Assembly (NCBI GenBank): GCA_947095535.1
Contig: OX352772.1
Span: forward strand, 42,241,445 to 42,305,444
Reading direction: 5' to 3'
DNA: 64,000 bases
Origin: Poecilobothrus nobilitatus
Lineage: Eukaryota; Arthropoda; Insecta; Diptera; Dolichopodidae
Shown: positions 45,959 to 58,502 of the stretch, piece after piece
How positions within the stretch are numbered: the stretch's first letter is position 1
Layout of the letters: every line of letters begins with the position of its first letter
Program-made: the position numbers and the translations under genes
Notes under the pieces: generated by a model
The model's input: only the letters and a program-made list of their open reading frames with translations
Told to the model about the DNA's origin: nothing
The model's database searches: none

Positions 45959-46189
45959 AAATTTCACTTTTTCAAACAAAATGAAATTCCACACTTGAAC
46001 TCGTAGGTTTTGTTTGAAACAGTTATGTTTGAGTTCTAACTGAATTTCATGCATTTTAATGTATGTATCTATAAAATTGCATTGTTAAATACCTAAATAA
46101 CACACTTCTAATACCTATATATCAGTTCAAAATTTGGTAAACTTGGTTTTTCTCTACAAGTATTTTCTCAGTTTACCTTCATCTAATTT

Positions 46190-46379
46190 TTTTATTTTTA
46201 GTTTATTCCCTTATCACATAAATGCGACAAGGAAATTACGTAGCCTTTCCTTTCCAGGTGTGGCTGTAAATGTTGTAAGAGATAATTATTTTTACGACCT
46301 GCGTTATACTAGAACCCACACTTCATCGGTGTTTACAGACTATATTATATGTGCTTACCCATTAGGCCACCGCGGCCCC
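46190..46379 (-). mobile_element. SINE-A copy 7, full length
   Basis: The minus strand reads GGCCGCGGTGGCCTAATGGG onward to CATTTATGTGATAAGGGAAT. TCATCTAATT (46179-46188) and TCATCCAATT (46380-46389) flank it. It lies head-to-head in an inverted arrangement with copy 6. Confidence 0.85.
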
Positions 46380-46389
46380 TCATCCAATT

Positions 46390-47124
46390 CTATTTATATA
46401 TAACCAAAAAGCTTTAAATTTTCAATTTCAAACGTTTTTTGCCAATTTTTAACAAATATAGGTTATTTTAGTTGACTGATACTCTTAAAAGTTCGAATTT
46501 ACGGCTCCGTAAAAAAGGATTAGAAAATATATTGACGACATTTATAAATATAGTATGTAAATATAAATACAAACTAATAACTAAAATGATTAATTGAAAT
46601 CGATAAAATCCTTAAAAATATCTTAAATAATTAATTAATGTTTAAATTTAATAAACCTTATGATTAAATTTTTAATTTGAGTAAAACTCTATAAAACGTA
46701 TTTATCACGACGTTATTTTGAAAAAATATAATCTTAAATGAATAAAATTTAGAATTTTATGTTTTATCTTTAAATTTTGTTTTTAAAATTTTGGGAAAAT
46801 TGATGTTGTACGTTTTTCAGTTCGTTACAGAATCAGGATTACAATTATATTTTGTTTAGACGAGATTTAAGAAAGGTAGAGAAACAAATAGTAAAGTTCA
46901 TATAAATATGTATTTGAAATAAAAAAAATATTTATTTTAATATCCGACAAATTTTACAATTGGTTACAAAGTCAGCGTTATATACACTTTTCTCATAAAA
47001 TATATAAATATGTAACAGTTTTCAAATATAAATATTAGTCGGCATCAATATATTTTTTATGTTTTTATTTTAAATTACCTACTTTGTAATTGTAAAAATA
47101 AATATTTTTTTTATTACTCTTGGG
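46390..47124. other. Non-coding stretch
   Basis: Contains dispersed phrases (CAGTTCGTTACAGAATCAGG, TTGGTTACAAAGTCAG) shared with the fold-back family; no gene. Confidence 0.4.
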
Positions 47125-47450
47125 AGCATGGGATCTTCACTAGACATTTCCGTGGAACTATTAGATACTGTTGTTTTTCCTCTCACACCCAGATTATACC
47201 TATTGAATTTAGCTCAATTATAATTATTCTGCGTCAAGTGTTATTTTTCCGATCACAGATTCTGGATTTAATTCAAAGATTATTCTTGCTATATTTCCTT
47301 GGTGTTTTCGTAACGTGTGCCCCATCTACTTCCATTTTCTTTTACTAATTAGATACGCTATTGGTTGTTCTTCTGTCATGCTTCATAAATCTCTATTCGT
47401 AATAGTCCTATATAGGCAGTAGTTTATCCCAAATAGGTTGTTATTTTTGA
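47125..47450 (-). pseudogene. LINE reverse-transcriptase C-terminal relic
   Basis: One minus frame reads ITNRDL*SMTEEQPIAYLIS, then KRKWK*MGHTLRKHQGNIAR, then FELNPES. This is the well-known ISN.ELW..T.Q.PI...I..RKW.WIGHTLRK...NIARQAL.WNPQG block at the end of some non-LTR retrotransposon reverse transcriptases. Both stops replace a Trp codon (TGG to TGA and to TAG). Downstream it decays through frameshifts. The clade is left open. Confidence 0.75.
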
Positions 47451-49070
47451 AGATTTGCGAATTTCTCCATACTATTTGTATGTAATTTGCCAAACAATTT
47501 TAAAAAGCTGTAAAGAAAATAAAACTACAAAGAAAATTCAAATTAAAGATTGATTACAAGGCTGACTCAAAAAAATATCCTACTTCTAAAAATATCTATT
47601 CAACTAATATTGAAATTCAGAATTCCAAAAAAAAATAAACTCATGGAAGGACAAAACTATAATCTAAAAAAACTTTTACAAAATTGAAATTCAAACTTTT
47701 CAAAAAAACAAAAAAAAATTTTATTATAAAATGAAATTTTTTAGGGTACGTCATCCTAAATTTTTCCTACAAGAAAAAAAAACCCTTCAAAAAATTAAAA
47801 ATATTATAAACTTGAAGTACTTTACAAAATGTTAATAGTTTTTCAAAAAAAAAAAAATTAAATTTTATTATTATTACATATTTTTTTTTATAAAACATGA
47901 ACTTATGTAAATATTTTGAAATAATTTAAAAAAAAAAAAGAAACATACGTAAATTTTTATCTATTAAAGTTTCGTTTTCTTTATAAATTACATTTTTTTA
48001 ATAACATACATATATATGTGGTTAAATAAATGTTCAAACTAATTGAAACTGAATTTTACTATGTTTTCTAAACTCATCTTTTTTTATTTATATTATCTTC
48101 TATTTTTTAAATTATATTTTTTAATAAAATAAATAACAATCTAAATAACAAAAAAAAAATGTATGCATCAACGTATGCACACCTATAAAATCAGGCATAA
48201 GTTTTTTAATACTTTCAAATTTCTTCGATGTTAATATGACTACTAACCACAAAAAACTATTAAATACTAATGGTGATGGTAAAATTTTTGTTTAATATAC
48301 TGAAATCCTGTTTCTCCCAAAAAAAAAAAAAAAAAATACACCAAGAAAAGGACATAATCAAATAGTCATAAAATTTTAAAAGATTTCAATTATATGAACT
48401 GAAAAAACTAAGATTTCAACTGAAAAAACTTCAATCAACTGAAAAAACTAAGATTTTTAAATCTAATAATTAGTCCTATGTATATAAATATATAATATAA
48501 CCTATAAATCAAGGAAGGCTAACGAAATGTCAGTTTTATTTATTTCCATTTGCACAATTTTCTTTTTGTTTTTTTAAGTTTTATCTAGTATATAAATAGA
48601 CCCATAAAGGATGGGTCCTATTCATTTCAGATATGAACATCCAAATTTCTTTATTTTAAATATTTGCTTTTTGAAAATCATCCTTGTTTTTTAATATTCC
48701 TTAATAAGGAGATGTTTCACCTTTTTTGATAATTTTCTTTTTGCTACAAAAATTATTTTTTTAAGAAAAAATCTCTTCTTTTTTCATAACAAAAACCAAA
48801 TTTGGAGGTTCTTACAGTTGGTTAAAAAACGAAAGTTCCAATAACTTTTCTAGCAGGATTCAAGACAATCCCATTAATTTTTCCACAACTCAACTAAATC
48901 TCAAAAAAAGGACTCACAAAAAAAAAACATACACCAAGAAAAAGAATGGAAAAATTTTAAAATATGTTTTTATACATTTAAAAATTAAAAATTTCCCCCT
49001 CTCTGTTTTAAATCCTTGGTTATTGAAATATGTGTGTTCGTTACAGAATCAATATGTTTATATGTAATAC
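47451..49070. other. Non-coding stretch
   Basis: A+T-rich with homopolymers; nothing recognised. Confidence 0.5.
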
Positions 49071-49206
49071 CTGATTCATGGCGTAGTGGTTAAGTAGCCA
49101 GCCTTTCAATATTTAAACCCTGGTCAGGTCATATAAAAAAAAATATGTTGTAATTTTATATCGTAATAATGTATATCGTATAATTAATAATAATAATAAT
49201 AATAGC
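49071..49206 (+). mobile_element. SINE-B copy 3, most complete
   Basis: A box TGGCGTAGTGGTTAAGTAGC (49079-49098), B-box-like TTTAAACCCTGG, then CAGGTCATATAAAAAA, TTATATCGTAATAATGTATA and a (TAA)n tail. A short tRNA-derived SINE. Confidence 0.7.
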
Positions 49207-49667
49207 TGAGGCACTTAAGAGTTGGTTAGTAATATATGTAGAGAGTATGTATATAAAGATAAAAGTACTTACATATATAAGGGACTTGGAATTGGGAGAG
49301 ATATTATAAGTAGTAAATATTTTTTCGGTTTTGATTTTGGAACTTTTCTTTTTTTTTTTGCAATTCTTTACTATTTTAATATATACGTAGAAGAATAAAA
49401 AAGATGTCTAAAAAGAAGAATTTGAAATAGTAGATTTAAAAAAAAAAAAATTTTTGAATGAAATTTTGTAGTAGACCCATAAATCGATTTAAAAAAATTA
49501 AAACATCATTAGCACCCGATAATTACTGAGCATTATTGATAATAATTAAAAATTAACAAATTGAAAATTAATAAATAATAATTAATAAAATACATTCCGA
49601 GAATCACATATTAGCGAATCTTTTATATTCAAATACTATTTAAAAAAATAATATATACAGGGTGTTT

Positions 49668-50775
49668 CACATAAGAGTGCAATTATTTCTAGTCGTTTGT
49701 TTTATATTATTAATTGCAAAATAACTCTTGGCCCAATTGCTTCACAGAAGCAAAATTAGACTTGTTTGAAAGCTTATTCTTAAATAAAGCTATTTTCAAA
49801 TTTTGCTTTTATCTACGAAAAGGGAGAACTTAGAGAAAAAGTTACTTAACATAAAATTATATAATAGCAAAACTTCATAAAATAACTGTATTTTAGCAGA
49901 ACATTTTTGAAAGAAAACCCTTTATTTTAAAAAAAAAATATTTATAAAAATAAAAAGGGTTTTTTTTCTTTTTCTCATCAGAGCAGCGTCAGAGCTGTCA
50001 AGCAAAAAAATTGTATTACTTTTTATGCTCAAATTATCCAGATAATCCATTTTGTGTTTCTTTTTTAACTCGGAGTATTTCCAGAGCGCGAAATGTGAGC
50101 TCGTAAAAATTTCTCAGATTTCATAGAACTGTCAAAAAATAAAACGTGAAATTAAGAATAAAATAACAATACTGTAATAAAAAAAGAAATCTCGTGCATA
50201 GATAAACATTTTTTTTTAAGTTATTTTTTTTAATTTTATTAAATGACATTTTTCATAAATTACCTTTGTTTTATTTTATTTCTTAAATAAATTCCTTTTA
50301 TATCTATATTATTACATTTAAAATAATGAAATAAAATAAAAAATAATTACGTTAGGAAATAATTTGGATAAAAATTGACAATTTGTGCTCTGAGCGTTCC
50401 TTTTTAACTCAGAGTTGTCTGAGTTCAGATTAAAGTTTGCTCTGAGTATTATTCACTCAGAGCGCTCGACATCTGCTCTGAGCATTGATCTGATGAAAAA
50501 AGAAAAACGCCCAAAGTGTTCGTATGTTTTTAGCTCTAATTTAAAAAGTATTTACTTCACTAAAATAAATCCTTCAGAGCAAATGAAAGCTTGAAGAATT
50601 AATAATGTAAAACAAAATTATAAGAGTTCCAATATCTCGAAAATGACTGATAATAGATTCCCTTCCGTACGTATTTTTTTTCTAGTTCTAGTATCAAGAA
50701 TCACATCCTGAAGTATTTTCGATCTTATGCGGAACAATCTGTGTATTTTCGATTTTATGCGGAACACTCATATTT
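49668..50775. mobile_element. Non-autonomous DNA transposon with inverted ends, carrying a nested element
   Basis: The left end CAGGGTGTTTCACATAAGAG resembles the reverse complement of the right end (GAGTGTTCCGCATAAAATCG), about 13 of 18 core positions. The right end holds a duplicated GCGGAACA block. Interior phrases near the two ends are also roughly inverted. No transposase frame is present. Confidence 0.5.
49958..50512. mobile_element. Nested inverted-repeat element with CTCAGAGC sites
   Basis: TTTCTTTTTCTCATCAGAGC on the left matches the reverse complement of the right end (TTTCTTTTTTCATCAGATCA). CTCAGAG/CTCTGAG motifs cluster near the right end (about 50387, 50416, 50438, 50454 and 50475), as subterminal transposase-binding repeats often do. 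Confidence 0.55.
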
Positions 50776-51761
50776 GTTAATTATTCTATTTAATATCAAT
50801 TAATTAAAAAACTTTTAACATATGATTCGTTTTAATCAAATAATATAACATTAAAAAAAAGTACAAATAAATTTACCAAAATATTAAAAAGCAAAGAAAA
50901 GTTTACAATTACAAAATTACAAATACAAAATATATGTTTTTAAAGAATAACCAGTTTTTTTTTTATTTATATTTTAATTTTTTTAAAATTATTTCATTAT
51001 CATGTAATTTATTATTCGAAACACTCAAAATTAAATAAACTTTATATTTCAAAACATAATAATTAAATTAAAAAAAAATTAAATAACCTAGAAAATTTAA
51101 ACACTATAAAAATTGATATTACTGCTCTGCGCTGCTGTATTGTATAATAAAAATTTCAAGATAGGTGTTACTTTATTATAACCGTGAAAGAAAAAATTTC
51201 TGCAATCCAATTAATTAATTTAAAATCCATTAACTTTTATTTTTCTTTCTTTGTTTTTATTGTTTTAAAAAATAAAGCTCAAAATTTTTTTAAAAAAAAT
51301 TATCCAAATAAATCTCAAAAATCTGATATAGTATTAAAAGAAAATAGGTTTTTGATTTTTGAAATTCTGTAAAGTTGTAATACTAACCTTGAAATTTAAT
51401 TAGTAACTATTAGTTTTAATTAAAAATAAAAAACAAAAGCATTATACAGATAATTTTAATTTCTTAACTCTTAAAATTCTGTTGATCAAAAAATAGGGTT
51501 AATTATGCAATTAACATTATGATGTCAATTTGTTGACCTAAATAATTTCTCTAATACTTATTCACTTTTCTTGCACTTACCTTCACTTTAATATATTATT
51601 AATATTAATAATAATAGCTTGCTAAATATTGGTTTAAAGAAACGTTAGGCCGAATGAAAGGAACTTTCTTTATTTTTCAAAATATTAAATATTGGTACAT
51701 ATTTGTTCATTTTTTTTTGTTATTATTTTAAATCCAATGTTGCAATTTTTTCTTTTTCCTT
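50776..51761. other. Non-coding stretch
   Basis: A+T-rich; nothing recognised. Confidence 0.5.
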
Positions 51762-51903
51762 TTCAAGTTCCTTTTCAGACGTGGCTGTAAATGTCGTAAG
51801 GAGAAATTATTCTTAAGACGATGTATGCGGTTCAAATCCACACTTTCTCTGTGTTTAGAGCATATCACATACGCTCTTACCAATTAGGCCACTCAGGCGC
51901 CTA
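51762..51903 (-). mobile_element. SINE-A copy 8, 3' part missing
   Basis: The minus strand reads GGCGCCTGAGTGGCCTAATT, a B box (GGATTTGAACC-like), the degraded hairpin and CAGCCACGTCTG, then stops before the CACATTTATG tail. It abuts the H3 element that follows. Confidence 0.7.
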
Positions 51904-52690
51904 TGTTGTAATTAATAATATGGTTGCAAAACTTCTACACCGTTAAAGATAGAGAAAACAAATTTTAACCATGGATAGATCTCATAAAAAAATTAATTTT
52001 GTGGCACAACTTTTTCAAGTAGCCCCATTCATCAGGGAACACTCAAACAGCGACTCAAACTTTGAAAAAGCCCTATTTTGAAACGTGTATATTTTATGTT
52101 CCGCTAATAATTGTATAGGGCTCCAAAGTTACAGCCCCCCAAAATTGCAAAAAAGTCATATTTTCAGATGTATAAACACTAAAAGACCGACAATTTTCTT
52201 ACCTTTATAAAACAGTATCAAAATTATGAAATATTATGTGATTTACTATTTAAATTTACCGTTATGTAAAAACCAAATTTTGCATGATATTTCTTTTTTC
52301 ATAACTCCGGCACGCTTTGAGATAGGAATCTAAAATTTTGAGACAAGAAATAACTTTTAGAATTATAAGTTTTCTCAGAAAATTTTTTGGTAACACCCTT
52401 TCTTTAGGAGTTATTTTGCCTCAAAAATTGAAAATTTGCTATTTTTAGACACCTGTAATTTAGCCAACTGTAAAAATTTTTCTTAGACATGAAAAGTAAA
52501 GGTTTAGTCATATATTTTTAAGTGTGTTAACAGTTTTTCTACAAATTCCAGAAAAGTCCTATTTTCACATTTTTCTTATATGAAATTTTCAAATTTTGGT
52601 GCAAGTCACAATTCTAAACAGTTTGTACTGCCTTTTTGAAATGTGCGCTTTTAAAAACCGTTAGTTTATTATCTACCTTGTTTTATTTAC
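51904..52690 (-). mobile_element. Family H3 element
   Basis: The reverse order of 6888-7640: CCATGGATAGATCTC, CTCAAACTTTGAAAAAGCCC, TTTACCGTTATGTAAAAACC, GACACCTGTAATTTAGCC, ending near ATCTACCTTG. No (GTCC)n run remains at its left edge. Confidence 0.65.
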
Positions 52691-53751
52691 TTTTTCATTT
52701 AAATGTCATTCTAACGCCTTCAATGTTTTGTATTATACTTGCAAAATTCGGCAGACATTGTTTTTGACATTTTAAAACTTCATAGGTATGGGTGGTGCGT
52801 TTATTATGCTCAAGATGTAAAAAGTAATAAATTACTTTCAAAAACTTTAAAATAAGGGAAAGTGTACAAGTCAACAAGACATCACGTTTTTCTCTCTTTA
52901 ACTGTACAAAAAGTCAAAAGTTTTTATTGGTTTAATATGTAAAAACTATTTAATGTTTTAAAAAATTTTAAAAACTTTGCACATACATATACCAAACAGC
53001 CCTAATATGATATTTTTCAACCATAAAGAGGTGTATAAAAAAATATAAGTTTTTTGCAATGTTTATACATAATTTTAAAATGAAAAAGTCTAAAAGTAAA
53101 CTAACACCCGAACAAAGAGAACAAACGCTCGAAAAAACTTAATTAAAGTCCGTAATCCGTAATAGACACTTAATACAAAAAGCGAAAATATTGAACTTTT
53201 TCCAAAAGGTTTCATTAACACACACACAGAGGTTTCAAAATGATTGATGAATGAAAAATTGAAGAATAAAACTTTTTTCGATGTTAGTTCATTTTTTTGG
53301 GCTTTAATTCAAATTTTAATTTTTGGGCTTTAAATCATTAAGTGTTGATTTAATGATTAAGTAATTTCTAAAGAATAAATTCTGCTACGAATTTTTAAAT
53401 TTTAAGTTAAATATTTAAAAAAAAAATCAATTTTATCATTTTCCGGATTGGTAATTATTTTGCTGAACAACTGATCAGTGATTTTGCTAATGAAACAAAA
53501 TTGTTCCAATGACATATGTTTCATTTCTTCCTATTTCAGTTTGTTATTTAAAAAAATTCTGATGCAATTCTTGATATATTTCATGATGATTTTGTATTTT
53601 AATGAGTTTAGACTTAAATTTTGTTTTTTAATTATTTTATTTAAGTTTAGTTTTAAAATATTTTGTTTTAAAATGCAAATTTGAAAAAAAGAAAATTACT
53701 TCTAGAAAATGTATGTAGATATACTTTTTTATTCTTCTCTTATAAAATCTT
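52691..53751. other. Non-coding stretch
   Basis: A+T-rich; nothing recognised. Confidence 0.5.
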
Positions 53752-54838
53752 TTTATACCCTACACTTAAAGTATAGGGTATATTAACTTTGGTATGGTGT
53801 TTGTAACCACCAAAAGAAAGCGAATGAGATATGGACATGTATATATAATCTGAATCAGGATCACCTCCTGAGTGGATTTAGCGATGTCCATCCGTTAGTC
53901 CGTCCGTCCGTTCGCACGATAATTCAAAAACTAGTGAAGCTATCTTGATGAAATTTACATAGTAGGTTACAAATTACGAAAGGAAGGCTAAGTTCAAATC
54001 TGGACAAAATCGGTCCATGGGTTCGGGCACCTCCCATACAACTCCCAAAACCGAATACACATAGTTTCGAAATTAATAAAGGTAGAAAATTAAAGTTTTT
54101 TACGAGGGTGTGTTTTCCTGAATCCCTGATATTCCTAAAGTTTGAGATGAATTGGAGTAGTTGTTCGGGTACCTCCCACACAACTCCCAAAACTGAACAA
54201 GCATATATTCGAAATTAATAAAGATAGAAACTGCAAATTTGATACGAGGGTGTTGTTTCCTGAATCGCTGATTTGCCTAAAATTTCAGATGAATTGGAAT
54301 GGTTGTTCTAGTATGTATGTTCTAGTATGGTTGTTCTAGTATCACACACAGCTCCCAAGACCGAACAAGTATATCTTCGAAATTAATAAAGATAGAAACT
54401 GCAAATTTGATACGAGGGTGTTGTTTCCTGAATCGCTGATTTGCCTAAAATTTCAGATGGATTGGAATGGTTGTTCGGGTATCTCACACACAGCTCCCAA
54501 GACCGAACAAGGATATCTTCGAAATTAATAATTATAAAAACTTGAAGTTTGATATAAAAGTGTTCTATCCTGTTCTGATGATGTTTCTAAAAATTGAGAT
54601 GAATTGGGGTGGTGGTCCGCGTACCTTCACACACTTCCCAAGACCTAACGAGCATATCTTCGAATTTAATAAAGATAGAAACCTGAAATTTTGTACAAAG
54701 GTTATAAAAGCATTCATTTTTTTAGCTTATATTAAATACCTAACTAAAATGGATTTTTAATTTAATTTGAATTTTTTAGGTATAGGGTATAAATAAGTCG
54801 GTTGGATCGACTTACTTACATTTACTTGTTTTATTCTT
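53752..54838 (-). mobile_element. Family H1 element, second copy
   Basis: Begins ATACCCTACACTTAAAGTAT, a hairpin, then the TTTGGTATGGTGTTTGTAAC phrase, CCGTTAGTCCGTCCGTCCG at 53890-53908, and about five tandem units of roughly 145 bp (GTTCGGGTACCTCCCACAC and variants at about 54020, 54163, 54326, 54471 and 54613). It ends ATAAGTCGG..CGACTTAC and ACATTTACTTGT. This is the inverse of 26000-27252. Confidence 0.7.
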
Positions 54839-56773
54839 TATTAGTTCCATTTTCTACCAATAATAATTAAATAAATTAAAATAATAAAACTTAATTTTGC
54901 AAACATCGAAATAACGCTAACAAAAATTTAAATTTAAATTACATTTATTTTTATTTTGTCTTCATTATTGTCATTTGCCATTTGACAAATAATTTAACTG
55001 ACAGTTTTCTCTGATTGCTATATCGCCTATACGGAAAAAAGTAACTGGCGCCCAAGCAAAAATTTCAATATTTAAATAAAATACTTATTTAACACTTTTA
55101 AAGCAAAACTTTTAAAATTTACTATTTTTGAATTAACTATGAACAACACAAGCATACCATATTCATACTAATCAAGATCTAAATGTAAATATCATACAAT
55201 TTTAACACTTCTACAAATAGTTTAATCACTTTCTATATCCAGGATTTCTAATCTGAAATCTAAATTAACCAAAAAATGGTAAAAACTAAAAAAGAAAATC
55301 ACGAAATTCAATACAATATAACACACAAAACACAATTAACTTGAAACAGTTATTTTGTTTTATTTAAATATCACAATTCACCATTTTTCATCTTCTTTTA
55401 AAAAAATCTCAAAGGTAATAATTAAAAATTAGCGGAATTAAAATTTTTAAAAATAATACTACTAAGTAATATCTAGTAATTCCGGAAGAAATAAAAATTA
55501 AAGTAAAAATATGTATAATTATCATCTATGAATCTTTATTTTTTTTTTTTTTCAACAAAAAAAAAAGAAAAGCTAATTACAAAACTAATTTTTTACATTA
55601 AAAAAAAATATCAGAAAAAATGTAAATCTGTAGTAAATTTTATTTTCTTTTAGGAATTCCCATTTCATTAGCTACCTTGAAAGTAAGTAGGTAGTAACAG
55701 TTTACAAAAATAAAAATAAAAAAAATAATTTCAACAAGTCATAAAAATACTTAACGTTATTATTTCGACCTTTAATATTATACTTTTTATATGCTCTAAT
55801 ATTTTTATACAGTTAACATGTAAGTGCTTAAAAAGTGTTTTTTTTTTTTTAAATAGCCATTTTATTACTACAATTTTAAACATCTTTAACAGTTTTAACA
55901 TTTTTTTTTTTTGAATTTTTGATCAAATTTTTTTTTTTGATATAAATTATCGTACTAAAATATCGTTTGGAGAACTAAACAGCTAATCGCTAGAAATCGA
56001 ACGTGATAGAAGTAATTTATCAACGTTCTACGCCCCACATAGGGGTAAACGGATAGAAAAGAAAAAAAGAAGATATTTTTATTAAGAGTATTTTCCATAA
56101 GCTTTAAATTTTTTTTAAATGTTTTTTAAGGTTTTGAAAGACAATCATTTATAGCAGTCCATTCGTACATTTTTAATAATACCAGTTTGTATAAGTTCTA
56201 AAAATATAACTGTTCTTAAAAAATAAAATTTTATTGCACAAAAAATTTATTATATTTTAAACCTATCTTTAAAATCAAATTTAATAACAAACTTATTAAT
56301 TAAATTTATTGAATATAATGCGAAGGTTGATTATGTAAAATATCTTGCATAGTAGACTGTATATGTGTTGCGGTTATAAAACTTATAAAGAAAGTTTAGG
56401 TTAAATCAACTTGCGCGTTACGCTATTGTGATATTTATGCATGATTAAATTAGTTCAGCTTTTATTTCTTTTTAATTTTTTCGAAAGAAAATTAGACTCG
56501 TCTAGCATCTAGAGACTCTATAATATAGAGGAGTATAATAATCGCGAATCCTTTCTGATGTGTAGGATTTTAACTTATAACAGTTATCACTTTATACTTT
56601 TTACGATCTAAAATTAGATGGGATGAGTAAAATTGAGTATACAATTATGAATACTACAAAATTCTAAATCTAAGTTACAAAAGCCTACGATAGGTAGATT
56701 TTTAGTGTACTGTTTGGATAAGAAAAAGATAAGTTTAGGAAATTAAAATTGTTTTTATATTATTATTCTTTTT
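54839..56773. other. Non-coding stretch
   Basis: No gene or interspersed repeat recognised. A 29-base splice-site-flanked segment at 55654-55682 is discussed in the findings. Confidence 0.45.
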
Positions 56774-57935
56774 ATACCCGTACGATAGGATCGGGTATAA
56801 TAAAATTACTCCTCCGTTTGTAACACCTCGAAATAAGCGAGCTAGATATACCTTCAAAGGTATGGATCGGATCAGAAAAAAATTCTAAGACTTTTGAGCC
56901 ATGTCCGTCCGTCCGTCCGTCCGTCCGTCCGTCCGTCAGCACGCTAACTCAAAAACTAAGAAAGCTAGAATCTTGAAATTTACACAAAATATTCCGGGAG
57001 TAATTTGTAGGTTCCCTATTTTTTTTGGTTGAGTTTGGACCAAGCCTTAGGGTAGCTCTCGAACACCTAACTTTTAGATCCCGACATTTTTTTTGAAATA
57101 GAGCTATGAAATTTTAACTGCTGATAGATCGCACAAAAATATTAATTTTATTTTTAATAACTTTTTTTTGTAGCCCCACCCGTTACGGAGCTACAGCTCC
57201 CCAAAAGTTCAAAAAAGCTCTATATTTAAATTGTTATAGCACAAGTTGTATAAGGTATATCTTCATTTTGAAAACGCCAAACGATCACTACTTTTATTAG
57301 CTTTAAAAGTATATATACAATAAATATATATTTGTGGCATACGGTGTCTTAATTTACCGTTATGTGAAACTCAAATTTTGCAAAATCCTTCAACCCTTCT
57401 ATCTTCTAAACGGTTTAAGTTGGAAACTTGAAATTTTGACAAAAGTTAGATCTTTGAAAATAAGTATGAGTCATTTCAGAAATTTTTTTTGTATCACCCC
57501 CTGTTTAGGAGCTGTAAGGGGTCAAAAACTGAAAATTTCTTATTTTTAAACACCTGTAACTTGAACACCTGTTAAAATTTTTTTGAATTAATACACAAAA
57601 ATTAAAGCTTCAACATTATACTCTTATTTCTGTTAACAACTTTTTTTAATAATATAGGGTTACTTTATAATTGACGAAAGTGTTAGTTGATTTTTTCAAA
57701 TTTTCTAACAAATTCCTTTAAAACGAATTTTTTCCATTTTGTTTTACTCGATAATTTGAAATTGTTGAGGATATAATGCGTAGTATAAAAAAATGTAAAT
57801 AAATAAACAACATAACGGTTGCTTGAAGAATTTTTATTATTATTTATATGATATTGACATATATACATACTTATATAATATCATGTTTATTTACATATCG
57901 TATATGTCACTAGTGAATGAATGATAAGAGTATAT
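56774..57935 (+). mobile_element. Family H2 element, about 1.16 kb
   Basis: Hairpin ATACCCGTACGATAGGATCG..GGGTATAATA, then CTCCGTTTGTAACACCTCGA, TATGGATCGGATCAGA, (GTCC)n at 56905-56936, the ACTCAAAAACTAAGAAAGCT phrase, TTTACCGTTATGTGAAACTC, GGAGCTGTAAGGGGTC, and a tail through AATTGTTGAGGATATAATGC to GTGAATGAATGAT. The copy at 62265-63155 is the inverse and matches almost end to end. Confidence 0.7.
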
Positions 57936-58224
57936 ATGTACATTATATAGCGCCGTATTTACATACATATATGTATTTTATTGTACTTATAAGAAATTAT
58001 TCTGTCAATGGAATATTTAAATATAATATAATATAATATTTAAAATTATATTTACTATTTTGTACTAAGTAAATTTAATATACATTTACCGCTTAGTAAT
58101 GTTACTATAGAATATTTGAAAAAGTTTTGGATTGATAATCGTTATGTGGAAGGTTAGAATCTGCTTTAGAAGAATGTACATATAAACATATAGTTTGAAT
58201 ATATGTACAACCCATAAGTTCTAG

Positions 58225-58372
58225 AAATTATAAAATTCACCCAAATTATTTTAAAATACTAAAATATTAAAAAAATAATATTGTAGGCAGAGTGACTGTG
58301 AACATACTAACGGTTCGTACGGGTATCTAAGAGTTGACAAAGTCAACTGTATTCTTCCTCGTTAGATAATTG
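58225..58372 (-). repeat. Left arm of a long inverted repeat
   Basis: Contains CGGTTCGTACGGGTATCTAA and TCTTCCTCGTT. It is the inverse of 60650-60830 over about 150-170 bp. Confidence 0.65.
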
Positions 58373-58502
58373 TTTTTAGATTCAAATACAAAATTATAAT
58401 CTTCTAATCTGAAAAATGTGTCCAATAATTAGGAAATAACTAATATTAACATGAAGCACTTTCTATCAGCTATTACTACATTATTATAACTTAATTAAGT
58501 AT

